From Bacteroidota bacterium (lineage in GTDB: Bacteria > Bacteroidota > Bacteroidia > Flavobacteriales > Weeksellaceae): a stretch of 15,315 nt of DNA. Positions within the stretch are counted from its first letter, which is position 1. The number at the start of each line of letters is the position of its first letter. The notes under the pieces were generated by a model that was not told the DNA's origin, did no database searches, and worked only from the letters and a program-made list of their open reading frames with translations. The DNA lies in NCBI GenBank assembly GCA_023458535.1, contig JAEWYW010000012.1, positions 1 through 15,315 of the forward strand, written 5' to 3'. Below are positions 1-8,146 of this stretch, piece by piece. Position numbers and translations under genes: made by a program.

Positions 1-149
1 TCAACTCCTTTTCGAAAATCACTTTCTGAAGTGTAATAATTATCTTCGATAATTCTATCATTTGGAGTTACGCTCAAATCATCAGTGCATGAAGACATAA
101 ATGATATAACACTTAATGTCAACGCTATGTTAAAAAAATATTTTTTCAT
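1..149 (-). CDS. SusD/RagB-family outer-membrane lipoprotein, N-terminal part
   Basis: Only the first 49 codons are present; the gene runs off the left edge. The peptide starts MKKYFFNIALTLSVISF and has a short basic N-terminus, a hydrophobic core and a lipobox ending in Cys21 (FMSSC), so it is a signal-peptidase-II lipoprotein precursor. Straight after the Cys come Thr-Asp-Asp. An acidic stretch at this place resembles the surface-export signal described for Bacteroidota lipoproteins. The following segment (VTPNDRIIEDNYYTSESDF) is typical of SusD-like proteins, where a proline-containing stretch leads into the first TPR-like helix. The start lies 9 bp after the stop of the SusC-like gene, the usual susC-susD order, so the two are almost certainly cotranscribed. 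The expected role is a substrate-binding lid on the SusC barrel. The substrate cannot be told from this fragment. Confidence 0.85.
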   Translation of the reverse strand, partial: MKKYFFNIALTLSVISFMSSCTDDLSVTPNDRIIEDNYYTSESDFRKGV

Positions 150-158
150 TTTTTTTTT

Positions 159-2966
159 TTAAAAATTAACTTGTAAACCTAAAAGGAATGTTCTTGTTGT
201 AGGATAATTGTATAAACTCATGGCTCCAGGAATGAATGCTCCATTGTTAACTTGTGTTTCCGATGCAACAGCAACTTCTGGATCACCTGTATAATTTGTC
301 CATAAAGCTAAATTTTGCCCAGATCCATATACCCTAATACTTTTAACTGGTATAGATTCTCCCAAGAATTCTTTGCTGAAAGTGTAACCAACTTCCAATG
401 ATCTAAATCTAATAAAATCTGTTTTCTGTAAAAAAGCATCAGTTTGTTCAATTCCGCCAACGGTTGGTGCTGGTAACACATTTGTATCCCCAGGATTTTT
501 CCAATAATTAAAAGCGTCAGTACTTAAGTTTTGTGCATAACCAGAAAAATCTACCAAATTTTGAGCCATTACGTTATAACTGTATCCACCTGCCTGAAAT
601 GAAAAATCTGCATTTAGGTCAAAACCTTTATATCTAAATGATGTTCCAAAACCTCCATATACACTTGGAAGAGTTGACTTTCCACTCAAATATTGCGCAT
701 CCCCAGAACTATAAACATCAGTTATAGATCCATCTAGTTTATAATATAATGCTTTTCCAGTATTTGCATCTACCCCCGCACTTCTTACTAATTTGAATAT
801 TGTTGGTTCTTCACCAACTCTCATTTTGACAAATCCTGACGCTCCATCTAAGTTTAACTCTGTATTATTTCCATAAAGACTTTTAACCATATACTTCAAC
901 ATGGAAACATTTGCTCTAATTGACCAATCAAAATGCTGTGTTTTAATGATTTCAGCATTTAATTCTGACTCAAGACCCTTGATTTCAATATTACCTGCAT
1001 TTGTAACACTTGAATAAATGTATCCTCCTCCTTCATATTGTGTATTAGGTATTAGATATAAAAAATCTTTCCTATCATCCTTGAAAACTTCAGCAGTTAA
1101 TTTAATCCTATTTCTAAACATTACTAAATCAACACCTAAATTCTGTGATTTCTTAGACTCCCATTTCAAATCCTTATTCCCTACACTATTTGATGGACCA
1201 GATGTTGGATCGGTTCCGTAATCTCCTGAAACTATAGTTCTAAGATTTTGATAATCGGCAAGCGCTGCAATATTACCTGTTGTTCCAATACTGTATCTAA
1301 ACTTGATATCATTAAAAAATGGCACATTGAAAAATGGTTCTTTTGCAAGGTTCCATGCAACTGAAGCAGACCAAAAATTACCGTATTTATTACCTTCTCC
1401 TAGTCTTGAATTTCCATCCCTTCTAATTGAACCTGATATGATATATCTATTTGCAAAACTATAATCTAATATACCTAATGTACTCACATATCGCGTAGAT
1501 GTTGTATTTCCTGTAATTGAAAAAGGCGTTGCTGCTGAACCCACATCAGTAATATCGGGACCGAGCATTACTCTTTTCGTTCCTGCTAAACTCCCAAATT
1601 CTTCTTGACTATATTCAAACATTGCAATAGCTCCTAATTTATGATCACCGAATGTTTTGTTAAAATCGAGTTTATTATTAAATACATACGTCCAAAGGTC
1701 TGTTCTTGTATCTCTAATACTTCCATCTGGAGTTCCATAAACAGCACCAATATCCGAACCTTTTCTTACAACATACTTATTTTTTCTGATATCATAATTA
1801 TTTCCAAATGATGATCTAAATGTTAATCCTTTGAAAAATTCATAAGAACCAAATATTTGTCCTGATATCCTAGTTCTCCAATCCTCTGTAATTTCATTTC
1901 GTCGTAAGTCTACTGGATTAATTGAATTTGTAGTTGGATTAAACTTTCCATTTGGCAGATATACTGTTTCATAAGGATTCAATGTATAAATTGAATAAAA
2001 AGGGCTTAATGCATTGTACGAAAATCTTTGATCTTCAGTTTTGGTATTAATTACACTAAAATCAAAACCCATTTTAATTTTATCCGTTAGCGTTTGGTCA
2101 AAATTAAACCTTGCATTATACCTTCTAAAACCATCCAATTCTTGTAATATTCCAGAATCTGCATCATAGCCCAATGATGCATAATACATATTTTTATCAC
2201 CCCCTCCTCGTACTGACAAATTGTGATATTGTATTGTTGAATTTCTAAGTATGTCTTTTGACCAATCATGATCTTTTGCAAGCAAGTCCTTAGTTTGTTG
2301 TTCGGTATAAATTGGATTTGGATTTATCCCTAAAGATGACATTTGATTTTCATACTGAATTTTCTCAGCGGTATTCATCATTCTAAAGTTAACATCTTTA
2401 GGTTTAAATGAAAAACCATATCTCGTTTCATATGAAACTGACGGAATTCCCTTTTTACCTCTTTTTGTTGTCACAATAATAACTCCATTTGCAGCTCTAG
2501 CACCATAAATTGCTGTTGATGCTGCATCCTTAAGCTGCGTAACACTTTCAACATCTGTAGCAGGAATTGCATTAAATTGTCGCTGTGTCATATAAACTCC
2601 ATCTACGATAAACAATGGATCAGACGCTCCCAATGTTGAAGATACATTAACCGCTCCTCTAATTCTAACCGATCCAGGTTCCCCTGGTTTACCAGAATTT
2701 GCAGAAACTTGTAATCCTGACATCTTACCTTGTAACATATTTGTTACACCCGTACTTGACGCTGACATTCTATTTAACTCCTCACCCGCAACAACAGATA
2801 CAGCCTGACTTATTTCATCTTTTTTCTTCTTTTGTACACCTAATACCACCACTTCTGCGATTTCCTTTTCATTAGAAGTGGTATCAACTGGTTTTTGTTG
2901 TGACATCGCTACTCCACCTAAAAAGAAAAGAGCACCTGCACTTAACACACGTAACTTAACATTCAT
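159..2966 (-). CDS. SusC/RagA-family TonB-linked outer-membrane transporter
   Basis: This 935-residue protein should form a TonB-dependent outer-membrane barrel that imports a large ligand, such as a glycan or peptide, with its SusD partner. Residues 1-22 are a signal peptide (hydrophobic core, AMS before QQ). A TonB-box-like segment EVVVLG lies at 38-43. The plug domain spans about 52-170 and contains FIVDGVY and the SusC signature around LKDAASTAIYGARAANG (145-161). The rest is beta-barrel with alternating aromatic strands, ending LLGLQVNF with the terminal Phe expected of a Bam substrate. It lacks the N-terminal carboxypeptidase-regulatory-like domain that many SusC proteins carry between signal peptide and TonB box, and is therefore somewhat short. 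A Bacteroidota promoter lies 29 bp upstream and the SusD-like gene follows by 9 bp. No glycoside hydrolase or sigma/anti-sigma pair is visible to suggest a ligand. Confidence 0.95.
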   Translation of the reverse strand: MNVKLRVLSAGALFFLGGVAMSQQKPVDTTSNEKEIAEVVVLGVQKKKKDEISQAVSVVAGEELNRMSASSTGVTNMLQGKMSGLQVSANSGKPGEPGSVRIRGAVNVSSTLGASDPLFIVDGVYMTQRQFNAIPATDVESVTQLKDAASTAIYGARAANGVIIVTTKRGKKGIPSVSYETRYGFSFKPKDVNFRMMNTAEKIQYENQMSSLGINPNPIYTEQQTKDLLAKDHDWSKDILRNSTIQYHNLSVRGGGDKNMYYASLGYDADSGILQELDGFRRYNARFNFDQTLTDKIKMGFDFSVINTKTEDQRFSYNALSPFYSIYTLNPYETVYLPNGKFNPTTNSINPVDLRRNEITEDWRTRISGQIFGSYEFFKGLTFRSSFGNNYDIRKNKYVVRKGSDIGAVYGTPDGSIRDTRTDLWTYVFNNKLDFNKTFGDHKLGAIAMFEYSQEEFGSLAGTKRVMLGPDITDVGSAATPFSITGNTTSTRYVSTLGILDYSFANRYIISGSIRRDGNSRLGEGNKYGNFWSASVAWNLAKEPFFNVPFFNDIKFRYSIGTTGNIAALADYQNLRTIVSGDYGTDPTSGPSNSVGNKDLKWESKKSQNLGVDLVMFRNRIKLTAEVFKDDRKDFLYLIPNTQYEGGGYIYSSVTNAGNIEIKGLESELNAEIIKTQHFDWSIRANVSMLKYMVKSLYGNNTELNLDGASGFVKMRVGEEPTIFKLVRSAGVDANTGKALYYKLDGSITDVYSSGDAQYLSGKSTLPSVYGGFGTSFRYKGFDLNADFSFQAGGYSYNVMAQNLVDFSGYAQNLSTDAFNYWKNPGDTNVLPAPTVGGIEQTDAFLQKTDFIRFRSLEVGYTFSKEFLGESIPVKSIRVYGSGQNLALWTNYTGDPEVAVASETQVNNGAFIPGAMSLYNYPTTRTFLLGLQVNF

Positions 2967-2994
2967 ATTAACAAATTTTAATATTTTTAATTCG

Positions 2995-3026
2995 CAAATA
3001 TGTTAATAAATTTTAACATTGGCAAA
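2995..3026 (-). promoter_or_regulatory. Bacteroidota-type promoter of the susC-susD unit
   Basis: Read on the minus strand, TTTG (3026-3023) is followed after 20 nt by CATATTTG (3002-2995). The Bacteroidota consensus is TTTG or TTG, 19-21 nt, TAnnTTTG, so the only mismatch is C for T at the first base of the -7 box. Initiation would fall near 2988 and give a leader of about 20 nt, AT-rich and without a Shine-Dalgarno sequence. Confidence 0.6.
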
Positions 3027-3221
3027 TTTAAATGAGAAATATCTGAAAATATACAACTTACACCTTTTAAAAAACAGTATACTTAGCAAAAATATGTGAA
3101 CTTCTCATTTTTATTACATCAAAAAAGTTATAATATAGACAGCGATATATGTTTTAAGACATTCAATTAAACTAAATTTATAAAATTTAGAATGATTCTA
3201 AAAAAAACAATAATTATTAAT

Positions 3222-3244
3222 AAAAAACCCACTTTGCAGTGGGT
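3222..3244 (-). terminator. Intrinsic terminator of the rimP-nusA-infB operon
   Basis: On the minus strand, ACCCACT (3244-3238), loop GCAA, then AGTGGGT (3233-3227) form a perfect 7-bp stem closed by a GNRA-type tetraloop, followed at once by a T run (3227-3222). It lies 25 bp after the infB stop. The plus strand also has a T-rich tract after the hairpin, but no plus-strand gene ends here. Confidence 0.9.
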
Positions 3245-3269
3245 CTCTTTTTATTATAATTTATCAAAA

Positions 3270-6197
3270 TTATTTAAGCTTCTTTTTAACAGCTACTTCT
3301 TCATATACTTCAAGGATGTCACCAACTTCAATGTCGTTGTATCCTTTAAGATTCAATCCGCATTCGTAGCCTTTTGTTACTTCTTTTACATCGTCTTTGA
3401 AACGTTTTAAGCTTTCTAACTCTCCATCAAATTTCACAATTCCATCTCTTAATAAACGTACTTTAGATGATCTTGTTACTTTTCCTGAAAGAACCATACA
3501 TCCTGCAATACTTCCTACTTTTGAAATTTTGAACACCTCACGGATTTCTACGTTACCAATAACCTGTTCTTTAATTTCTGGCGAAAGCATTCCTTCCATC
3601 GCTTCCTTAACTTCATCAATGGCTGCATAAATAATGGAATACGTTCTGATTTCAACTTCTTCTTTATCAGCAATATCTTTAGCATTAACACTTGCACGAA
3701 CATTAAATCCGATAACAATCGCATCTGAAGCTGCTGCAAGAAGAATGTCACTTTCAGTAATCTGTCCAACTCCTTTATGAAGGATATTTACCTGAATTTC
3801 TTCTGTTGATAACCTTTGTAACTGGTCGGCTAGGGCTTCAACAGATCCATCCACATCACCTTTAAGGATAATATTCAATTCTTTGAAATCCCCTAAAGCG
3901 ATACGACGACCAATTTCATCTAGTGTTAAATGCTTCTTAGTTCTAATCGTCTGCTCTCTTTGAAGTTGCTCTCTTTTCGTAGCAATAGTCTTTGCTTCCT
4001 TCTCATCGTCATACACACGGAATTTATCACCGGCTGTTGGCGCACCATCAAGACCTAAAATAGTTACTGGAATGGATGGACCTGCTTCTTCAAGATTTCT
4101 TCCTCTTTCATCCAACATCGCTTTTACCTTACCGTGGTTTTTACCAGCCAAAACATAGTCTCCCACTTTCAGCGTTCCCGTTTGAACCAATAAAGTAGAA
4201 ACATATCCTCTTCCTTTATCCAAAGATGCTTCGATAACCACACCATTGGCATTTCTGTTAGGATTTGCTTTCAATTCTAGCATTTCAGCTTGAAGCAATA
4301 CCTTCTCCAATAGAAGATCTACATTGTTACCGAACTTGGCAGAAATTTCCTGTGACTGCACATTTCCACCCCATTCTTCCACCAAAATATTCATTCCGGA
4401 AAGCTGCTGACGGATATTATCTGCATTAGCATTTGGTTTATCCACTTTATTGATGGCAATAATCATTGGAACACCTGCCGCCTGTGCGTGAGAGATAGCT
4501 TCTTTCGTTTGAGGCATTACATCATCATCAGCTGCAATTACGATAATTACGATATCGGTAACCTGTGCACCTCTGGCTCTCATCGCGGTAAATGCTTCGT
4601 GACCAGGAGTATCTAAGAAAGTAATTCTTTGTCCGTTTTCCAGCTTCACATTGTAAGCACCAATATGCTGAGTAATTCCTCCAGATTCACCTGCAATAAC
4701 GTTGGCTTTCCTGATATAATCGAGTAATGATGTTTTACCATGATCCACGTGACCCATTACGGTAACGATCGGAGCTCTAGAAACCAAATCTTCTTCTGTA
4801 TCTGCTTCATCTTCGGCTTCTGTATCTTCAAGATCTGCATCTGAGAATTCAATTTTGTAACCAAATTCATCTGCAACCAATAGTAAAGTATCGGCTTCCA
4901 ATCTTTGATTCATGGTTACCATAACCCCTAGAGAGAAACATGCAGAAATAACTTCTGTAGGCGAAACATTCATTAAACTCGCTAGTTCTCCAACGGTAAT
5001 AAATTCTGTAACCTTTAGAGTTCTGTCTTGTGCATCAATCTCCTGCTGACGTTCGTCTTGCTCTCTACGGAAAGATCTTTTTTCTTTTCTATGTTTAGAA
5101 CTCTTAGATTTACCTCCTTTATTAGTAAGTTTTTCTAAGGTTTCTTTAATTTGGTTTTTAACCTGCTCGTCGGTAAGTTCAACAGGCATTACATGCCCAC
5201 CTCTTCTATTATTGTTTCCTCCTCTATTGTTGTTGCCACCCTGACGGTTTCCTTGACCGCCCTGGTTTGGACGATTGCCCGGTCCACCACCTTGGTTAGG
5301 TCTGTTACCCTGACCTTGCGGACGATTGCCCTGACCACCCTGACCTTGCGGACGGTTACCTTGGTTATTACCTTGCTGGTTTCCACCGTTGTTTTGTTGG
5401 TTAGTGCCTGGTTTTTCTATTCTTTTACGCTTCTTTTTAGCAGCAGCGCTTTTTGATTTATCCTGAAATTGCGATAGATCTACTTTCTCTTTCAAGATTT
5501 TTGGACCATCTAATTTTTGATATACTGTTTCAATTTTTTCAGGTTCCTGATTTTCCACTGCTGGAGTCTCCACTTTAGGTTCCTCCTTTGCTGCTGGTTT
5601 TTCAGGCGCTTTTTCTTCTGCTTTTGGAGCTTCAGTTTCGGCTTTTACCTGCTGAACAGCTTCTTTTTTAGGCTCCTCAGCTTTTGGTTGAGCTTTTTTA
5701 GAAGACTTATTACGAGAACTTTCCAGTTGAGATAAATCTATTTTATCCAAGACTTTAAATTCTTGTTTTACAGGCTCGGGAGAAGGAGTTTCAGCAACTA
5801 CAGGAGTTTCTTTCTTCTCTTCTACCACAGGTGCTGCCGCAGGTTTTTCTTCCTTAGGTTCTTCTTTTTTAGGCTCTTCCTTTTTAGGTTCAAGATCAAT
5901 CTTACCTAAAATTTTAGTTTCTGATTTAATATTGGCTTTAGCTTTTATTACTTCAGGTTTTGCTTCTTCTATTTCCAGTTTTTCTTCTGGAACTTTTGAT
6001 ATTACAACTTCATGTGAAGCCTTACGTTGCTCGCTGTCTTTAGCGAACTCAGCCTCCAACGCAGAATATGCCGCTTCTTCCAATTGGGCGTTCGGGTTGC
6101 TTTCTACTTCGAAACCTTTGGCTTGGAGAAACTCTACCAATCTGGACATCGAAATATTAAATTCCTTTACCGCTTTATTTAATCTAATTTTTGGCAT
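3270..6197 (-). CDS. infB: Translation initiation factor IF-2
   Basis: IF2 is the GTPase that brings initiator tRNA to the 30S subunit and promotes subunit joining. At 975 residues it is at the long end of the family. Residues 1-50 are an IF2_N domain (PKIRLNKAVKEFNIS). Residues 65-260 are a disordered Lys/Glu/Pro/Ala-rich extension. Residues 264-334 are a Gly/Asn/Gln/Arg-rich stretch with NRPQGQG and NRPNQGG repeats. A second IF2_N-like domain lies at about 394-450. The GTPase motifs are G1 GHVDHGKT (482-489), G3 DTPGHEAF (529-536), G4 NKVDKP (583-588) and G5 SAK (619-621). Domains II, III (GDVDGSVEAL at 780-789) and the tRNA-binding domain IV follow. All catalytic motifs are intact. It is the last gene of the rimP-nusA-infB operon, 63 bp after nusA. 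Within the extension the motif K[IV]L..K[IV]DL recurs three times, near residues 95, 148 and 233. Confidence 0.98.
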   Translation of the reverse strand: MPKIRLNKAVKEFNISMSRLVEFLQAKGFEVESNPNAQLEEAAYSALEAEFAKDSEQRKASHEVVISKVPEEKLEIEEAKPEVIKAKANIKSETKILGKIDLEPKKEEPKKEEPKEEKPAAAPVVEEKKETPVVAETPSPEPVKQEFKVLDKIDLSQLESSRNKSSKKAQPKAEEPKKEAVQQVKAETEAPKAEEKAPEKPAAKEEPKVETPAVENQEPEKIETVYQKLDGPKILKEKVDLSQFQDKSKSAAAKKKRKRIEKPGTNQQNNGGNQQGNNQGNRPQGQGGQGNRPQGQGNRPNQGGGPGNRPNQGGQGNRQGGNNNRGGNNNRRGGHVMPVELTDEQVKNQIKETLEKLTNKGGKSKSSKHRKEKRSFRREQDERQQEIDAQDRTLKVTEFITVGELASLMNVSPTEVISACFSLGVMVTMNQRLEADTLLLVADEFGYKIEFSDADLEDTEAEDEADTEEDLVSRAPIVTVMGHVDHGKTSLLDYIRKANVIAGESGGITQHIGAYNVKLENGQRITFLDTPGHEAFTAMRARGAQVTDIVIIVIAADDDVMPQTKEAISHAQAAGVPMIIAINKVDKPNANADNIRQQLSGMNILVEEWGGNVQSQEISAKFGNNVDLLLEKVLLQAEMLELKANPNRNANGVVIEASLDKGRGYVSTLLVQTGTLKVGDYVLAGKNHGKVKAMLDERGRNLEEAGPSIPVTILGLDGAPTAGDKFRVYDDEKEAKTIATKREQLQREQTIRTKKHLTLDEIGRRIALGDFKELNIILKGDVDGSVEALADQLQRLSTEEIQVNILHKGVGQITESDILLAAASDAIVIGFNVRASVNAKDIADKEEVEIRTYSIIYAAIDEVKEAMEGMLSPEIKEQVIGNVEIREVFKISKVGSIAGCMVLSGKVTRSSKVRLLRDGIVKFDGELESLKRFKDDVKEVTKGYECGLNLKGYNDIEVGDILEVYEEVAVKKKLK
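5196..5408 (-). repeat. Low-complexity Gly/Asn/Arg coding repeat inside infB
   Basis: This segment encodes IF2 residues 264-334. It is built from degenerate short units reading GNRPQGQG, GNRPNQGG and NNNRGG. At DNA level an 18-bp direct repeat, ACCCTGACCTTGCGGACG on the plus strand, occurs at 5307-5324 and 5337-5354, a 30-bp period. It is notably more GC-rich than the flanking coding sequence. Such tracts can expand or shrink by slippage, so its length may vary between strains. Confidence 0.8.
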
Positions 6198-6260
6198 TTA
6201 TTAATTTACTGTTTTAATTTTATTGCTTTTTACTTTTTATTAGAATTTACGGATTAAAAA

Positions 6261-7496
6261 CTAATCTTCAAATTCTTCTTTCAAGATACGCTTCACCTCG
6301 TCTATGGTTTCTTCTTCCAAGTCAACCATATTCAAAAGACTCTCTGTATCTTTATCCAAGACAGATTTAGCAGTTGTTAAACCCACTTTTTTGAATTCGT
6401 CCAATACCCAGTCTTCAATAACATCGTTAAACTCAGCCAATTCAACATCATCATCTTCGCTGGACTCTCTGTAAACATCAATTTCATAATCTGAAAGCCA
6501 AGAAGCCAAACGAATATTTTGTCCCTGCTTACCGATTACTTTAGAAATTTCCTCCACCGGAGTATATACCAGGGCATAATTTTCAGCCTCGTTGATGTCT
6601 ATTTTATTGATGGTAATATTCCCTAAAGATCTCTTCACCATCACTTCTGGATTTTTAGACCATTGGATAACATCTATATTTTCGTTTCTCAATTCTCTAA
6701 CCACACCGTGAATTCTTGATCCTTTTACCCCAACACAAGCCCCTACAGGATCTATTCTGTCGTCGTAAGCATCCACAGCGATTTTTGCTTTCTCACCAGG
6801 AATTCTTACTACTTTCTTAAGGATAATGGTTCCGTCTTGAATTTCAGGAATTTCTAATTCTAATAATTTTTCTAAAAACTTAGGAGCCGTTCTAGAGATG
6901 ATAATTTGAGGCTTTGAACCTTTAAAATCTACACTTTCTACGATTGCTCTGATATTTTCACCTTTTTTGAAGAAATCTGACGGGATTTGATTTTCTTTCG
7001 GTAAAATAAATTCATTTCCTTCATCATCCAATAAAATAACATGTTTGTGACGGATATGGTGAACTTCCCCTACAACAATTTCCCCAATTCTGTCGCGGAA
7101 CTGCTCATACAACATTGCATTGTTATGCTCCTGCAATTTGGTTGCTAAAATCTGCTTCAATGTCAGGATATTTCTTCTTCCTAATTGAGCAACAGGAATC
7201 TCCATGGTATATTCTTCACCCACTTCAAAACTGTCATCAATTTTCTTCGCTTCAGAGATTTCAATTTCTAAATCGTCATCCTCAGACATATCGTCTTCCA
7301 CGATGGTTTTGTTTAAGAAAATCTGAAAGTCACCTTTATCTGGGTTTACAATTACATCAAAATGATCATCAGAATCATATCTCTTTCTTAGTAAGGTTTT
7401 TAATGAATCTTCAATGATCGCCATTAAATCAATCTTACTGATCCCTTTTTCGTCTTTAAAATCCCCAAAGGATTCAATCAACGCTATATTATCCAT
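6261..7496 (-). CDS. nusA: Transcription termination/antitermination factor NusA
   Basis: NusA binds RNA polymerase and nascent RNA and modulates pausing, termination and antitermination. The 411-residue protein has the N-terminal polymerase-binding domain (about 1-125; LMAIIEDSLKTLLRKRY is typical) with an acidic insertion at 66-80. It is followed by an S1 domain (about 136-201), KH1 with VGVKGSRIHGVVRELRNE (255-272) and KH2 with VIGKQGQNIRLAS (320-332). The tail has one short helix-hairpin-helix-like segment (364-411) and lacks the two full C-terminal acidic repeats of the E. coli protein. This shorter architecture is common outside Proteobacteria. It lies 31 bp after rimP and 63 bp before infB, the conserved bacterial order. 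The short tail suggests that the E. coli-type interaction of the acidic repeats with the polymerase alpha subunit is absent (inference). Confidence 0.97.
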   Translation of the reverse strand: MDNIALIESFGDFKDEKGISKIDLMAIIEDSLKTLLRKRYDSDDHFDVIVNPDKGDFQIFLNKTIVEDDMSEDDDLEIEISEAKKIDDSFEVGEEYTMEIPVAQLGRRNILTLKQILATKLQEHNNAMLYEQFRDRIGEIVVGEVHHIRHKHVILLDDEGNEFILPKENQIPSDFFKKGENIRAIVESVDFKGSKPQIIISRTAPKFLEKLLELEIPEIQDGTIILKKVVRIPGEKAKIAVDAYDDRIDPVGACVGVKGSRIHGVVRELRNENIDVIQWSKNPEVMVKRSLGNITINKIDINEAENYALVYTPVEEISKVIGKQGQNIRLASWLSDYEIDVYRESSEDDDVELAEFNDVIEDWVLDEFKKVGLTTAKSVLDKDTESLLNMVDLEEETIDEVKRILKEEFED

Positions 7497-7527
7497 TTAT
7501 TTTTTTCTTTATATTTTTTAATTCTAC

Positions 7528-7995
7528 TTAAAACTTCACTACCACTAAAGCTTTTTTAATATCGAAATAAGGGATGAATTTTTCTTCTTCAACATCCACT
7601 TTTCCTTTTCCCACTTCTTTTGGCTTTCTGTATTTCAACAACAACACAATACCTTCTGCTTCCACCTTCACCAATTCGCCTTCTATTTTTTCTGAATCAT
7701 TCAGGAGAACATCTATATTTCTTCCCAAATTTTTCCTGTACTGTCTTTCGCTGTTTAAAGGTTCACTTAAGCCCGCAGACATTACCTGCAGACTGAAATC
7801 GTGCTCTTCCCTGTCCATATTGAACTCGATAGCACGGCTGGCATCCAAACAATCTTGAAGAGAAACACCATTATCACCATCCAGAATAACTGTTACATCG
7901 TCTCCCGCAGAAATTTTTAAATCAATTAAAAATAAATCTTCTCTTGTTGCCAGAAACTCGTTAAGCAGGCTTTCCACTCTTTCTCTAAACTCCAT
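7528..7995 (-). CDS. rimP: Ribosome maturation factor RimP
   Basis: RimP assists 30S ribosomal subunit assembly. This 155-residue protein has the usual length and two-domain plan: an alpha/beta N-terminal domain (about 1-80) and an SH3-like C-terminal barrel (about 84-155). The family signature appears as VMSAGLSEPL (71-80), where many bacteria have VSSPGLDRPL; Ala for Pro and Ser-Glu for Asp-Arg are the visible differences. It is followed by RQYRKNLGR. A charged insertion, YRKPKEVGKGKVDVEEEK (122-139), extends the C-terminal barrel. It is the first gene of the operon with nusA (31 bp gap) and infB. A promoter and a strong leader hairpin lie just upstream, so the leader may set expression of all three genes. 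Confidence 0.95.
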   Translation of the reverse strand: MEFRERVESLLNEFLATREDLFLIDLKISAGDDVTVILDGDNGVSLQDCLDASRAIEFNMDREEHDFSLQVMSAGLSEPLNSERQYRKNLGRNIDVLLNDSEKIEGELVKVEAEGIVLLLKYRKPKEVGKGKVDVEEEKFIPYFDIKKALVVVKF

Positions 7996-8018
7996 AATTT
8001 TTAAATTTTGACTACGAA

Positions 8019-8044
8019 AAAAGGCTTTCTTCCGAAGGCCTTTT
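8019..8044 (-). promoter_or_regulatory. Stem-loop in the rimP-nusA-infB leader, possible attenuator
   Basis: On the minus strand AAAAGGCCTTC, loop GGAA, then GAAAGCCTTTT form an 11-bp stem (10 Watson-Crick pairs and one G-T) with a GNRA-like loop. It ends 23 bp before the rimP start and lies downstream of the proposed promoter, so it should be in the mRNA leader. The 3' arm ends in a six-T tract (8022-8017), only two of them unpaired, giving it a weak terminator look. On the plus strand the hairpin is followed by CA and seven T (8047-8053), so it could terminate antisense transcripts instead. Confidence 0.5.
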
Positions 8045-8067
8045 CATTTTTTTCCGTTAATCCGATG

Positions 8068-8098
8068 CAAATATAGGAAATTTAATCCAAACTCACAA
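8068..8098 (-). promoter_or_regulatory. Promoter of the rimP-nusA-infB operon
   Basis: On the minus strand TATATTTG (8075-8068) matches the Bacteroidota -7 box TAnnTTTG exactly, with TTG (8098-8096) 20 nt upstream. Initiation near 8061 would give a leader of about 65 nt holding the 8019-8044 hairpin. It is back to back with the ugd promoter. Confidence 0.6.
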
Positions 8099-8146
8099 CT
8101 TTCTCTGTATCAATATAATGTTTGAAAATTGAGGTTTAAACAATAT

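Larger units (their letters stand above)
2967..3269. other. AT-rich intergenic region between infB and the susC-like gene
   Basis: This 303-bp stretch carries no convincing gene. It holds the susC promoter at the left and the infB terminator at the right. In between, a 9-bp perfect inverted repeat, AAATGAGAA (3030-3038) and TTCTCATTT (3102-3110), surrounds a 63-bp spacer. A second minus-strand -7-like box, TATTTTTG (3094-3087), has no -33 element at the right distance. From about 3111 to 3221 only AT-rich sequence is seen. Confidence 0.6.

Noticed and set aside
3087..3094. A second TAnnTTTG-like box (TATTTTTG on the minus strand) upstream of susC
   Set aside because: The nearest TTTG lies 25 nt away, outside the usual spacing, and such boxes are expected by chance in AT-rich DNA.
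5151..5456. A 101-codon plus-strand frame opposite the infB repeat tract, rich in Thr/Leu/Val
   Set aside because: It is the complement of the Gly/Asn/Arg low-complexity coding region; its hydrophobic repeats arise from that composition.
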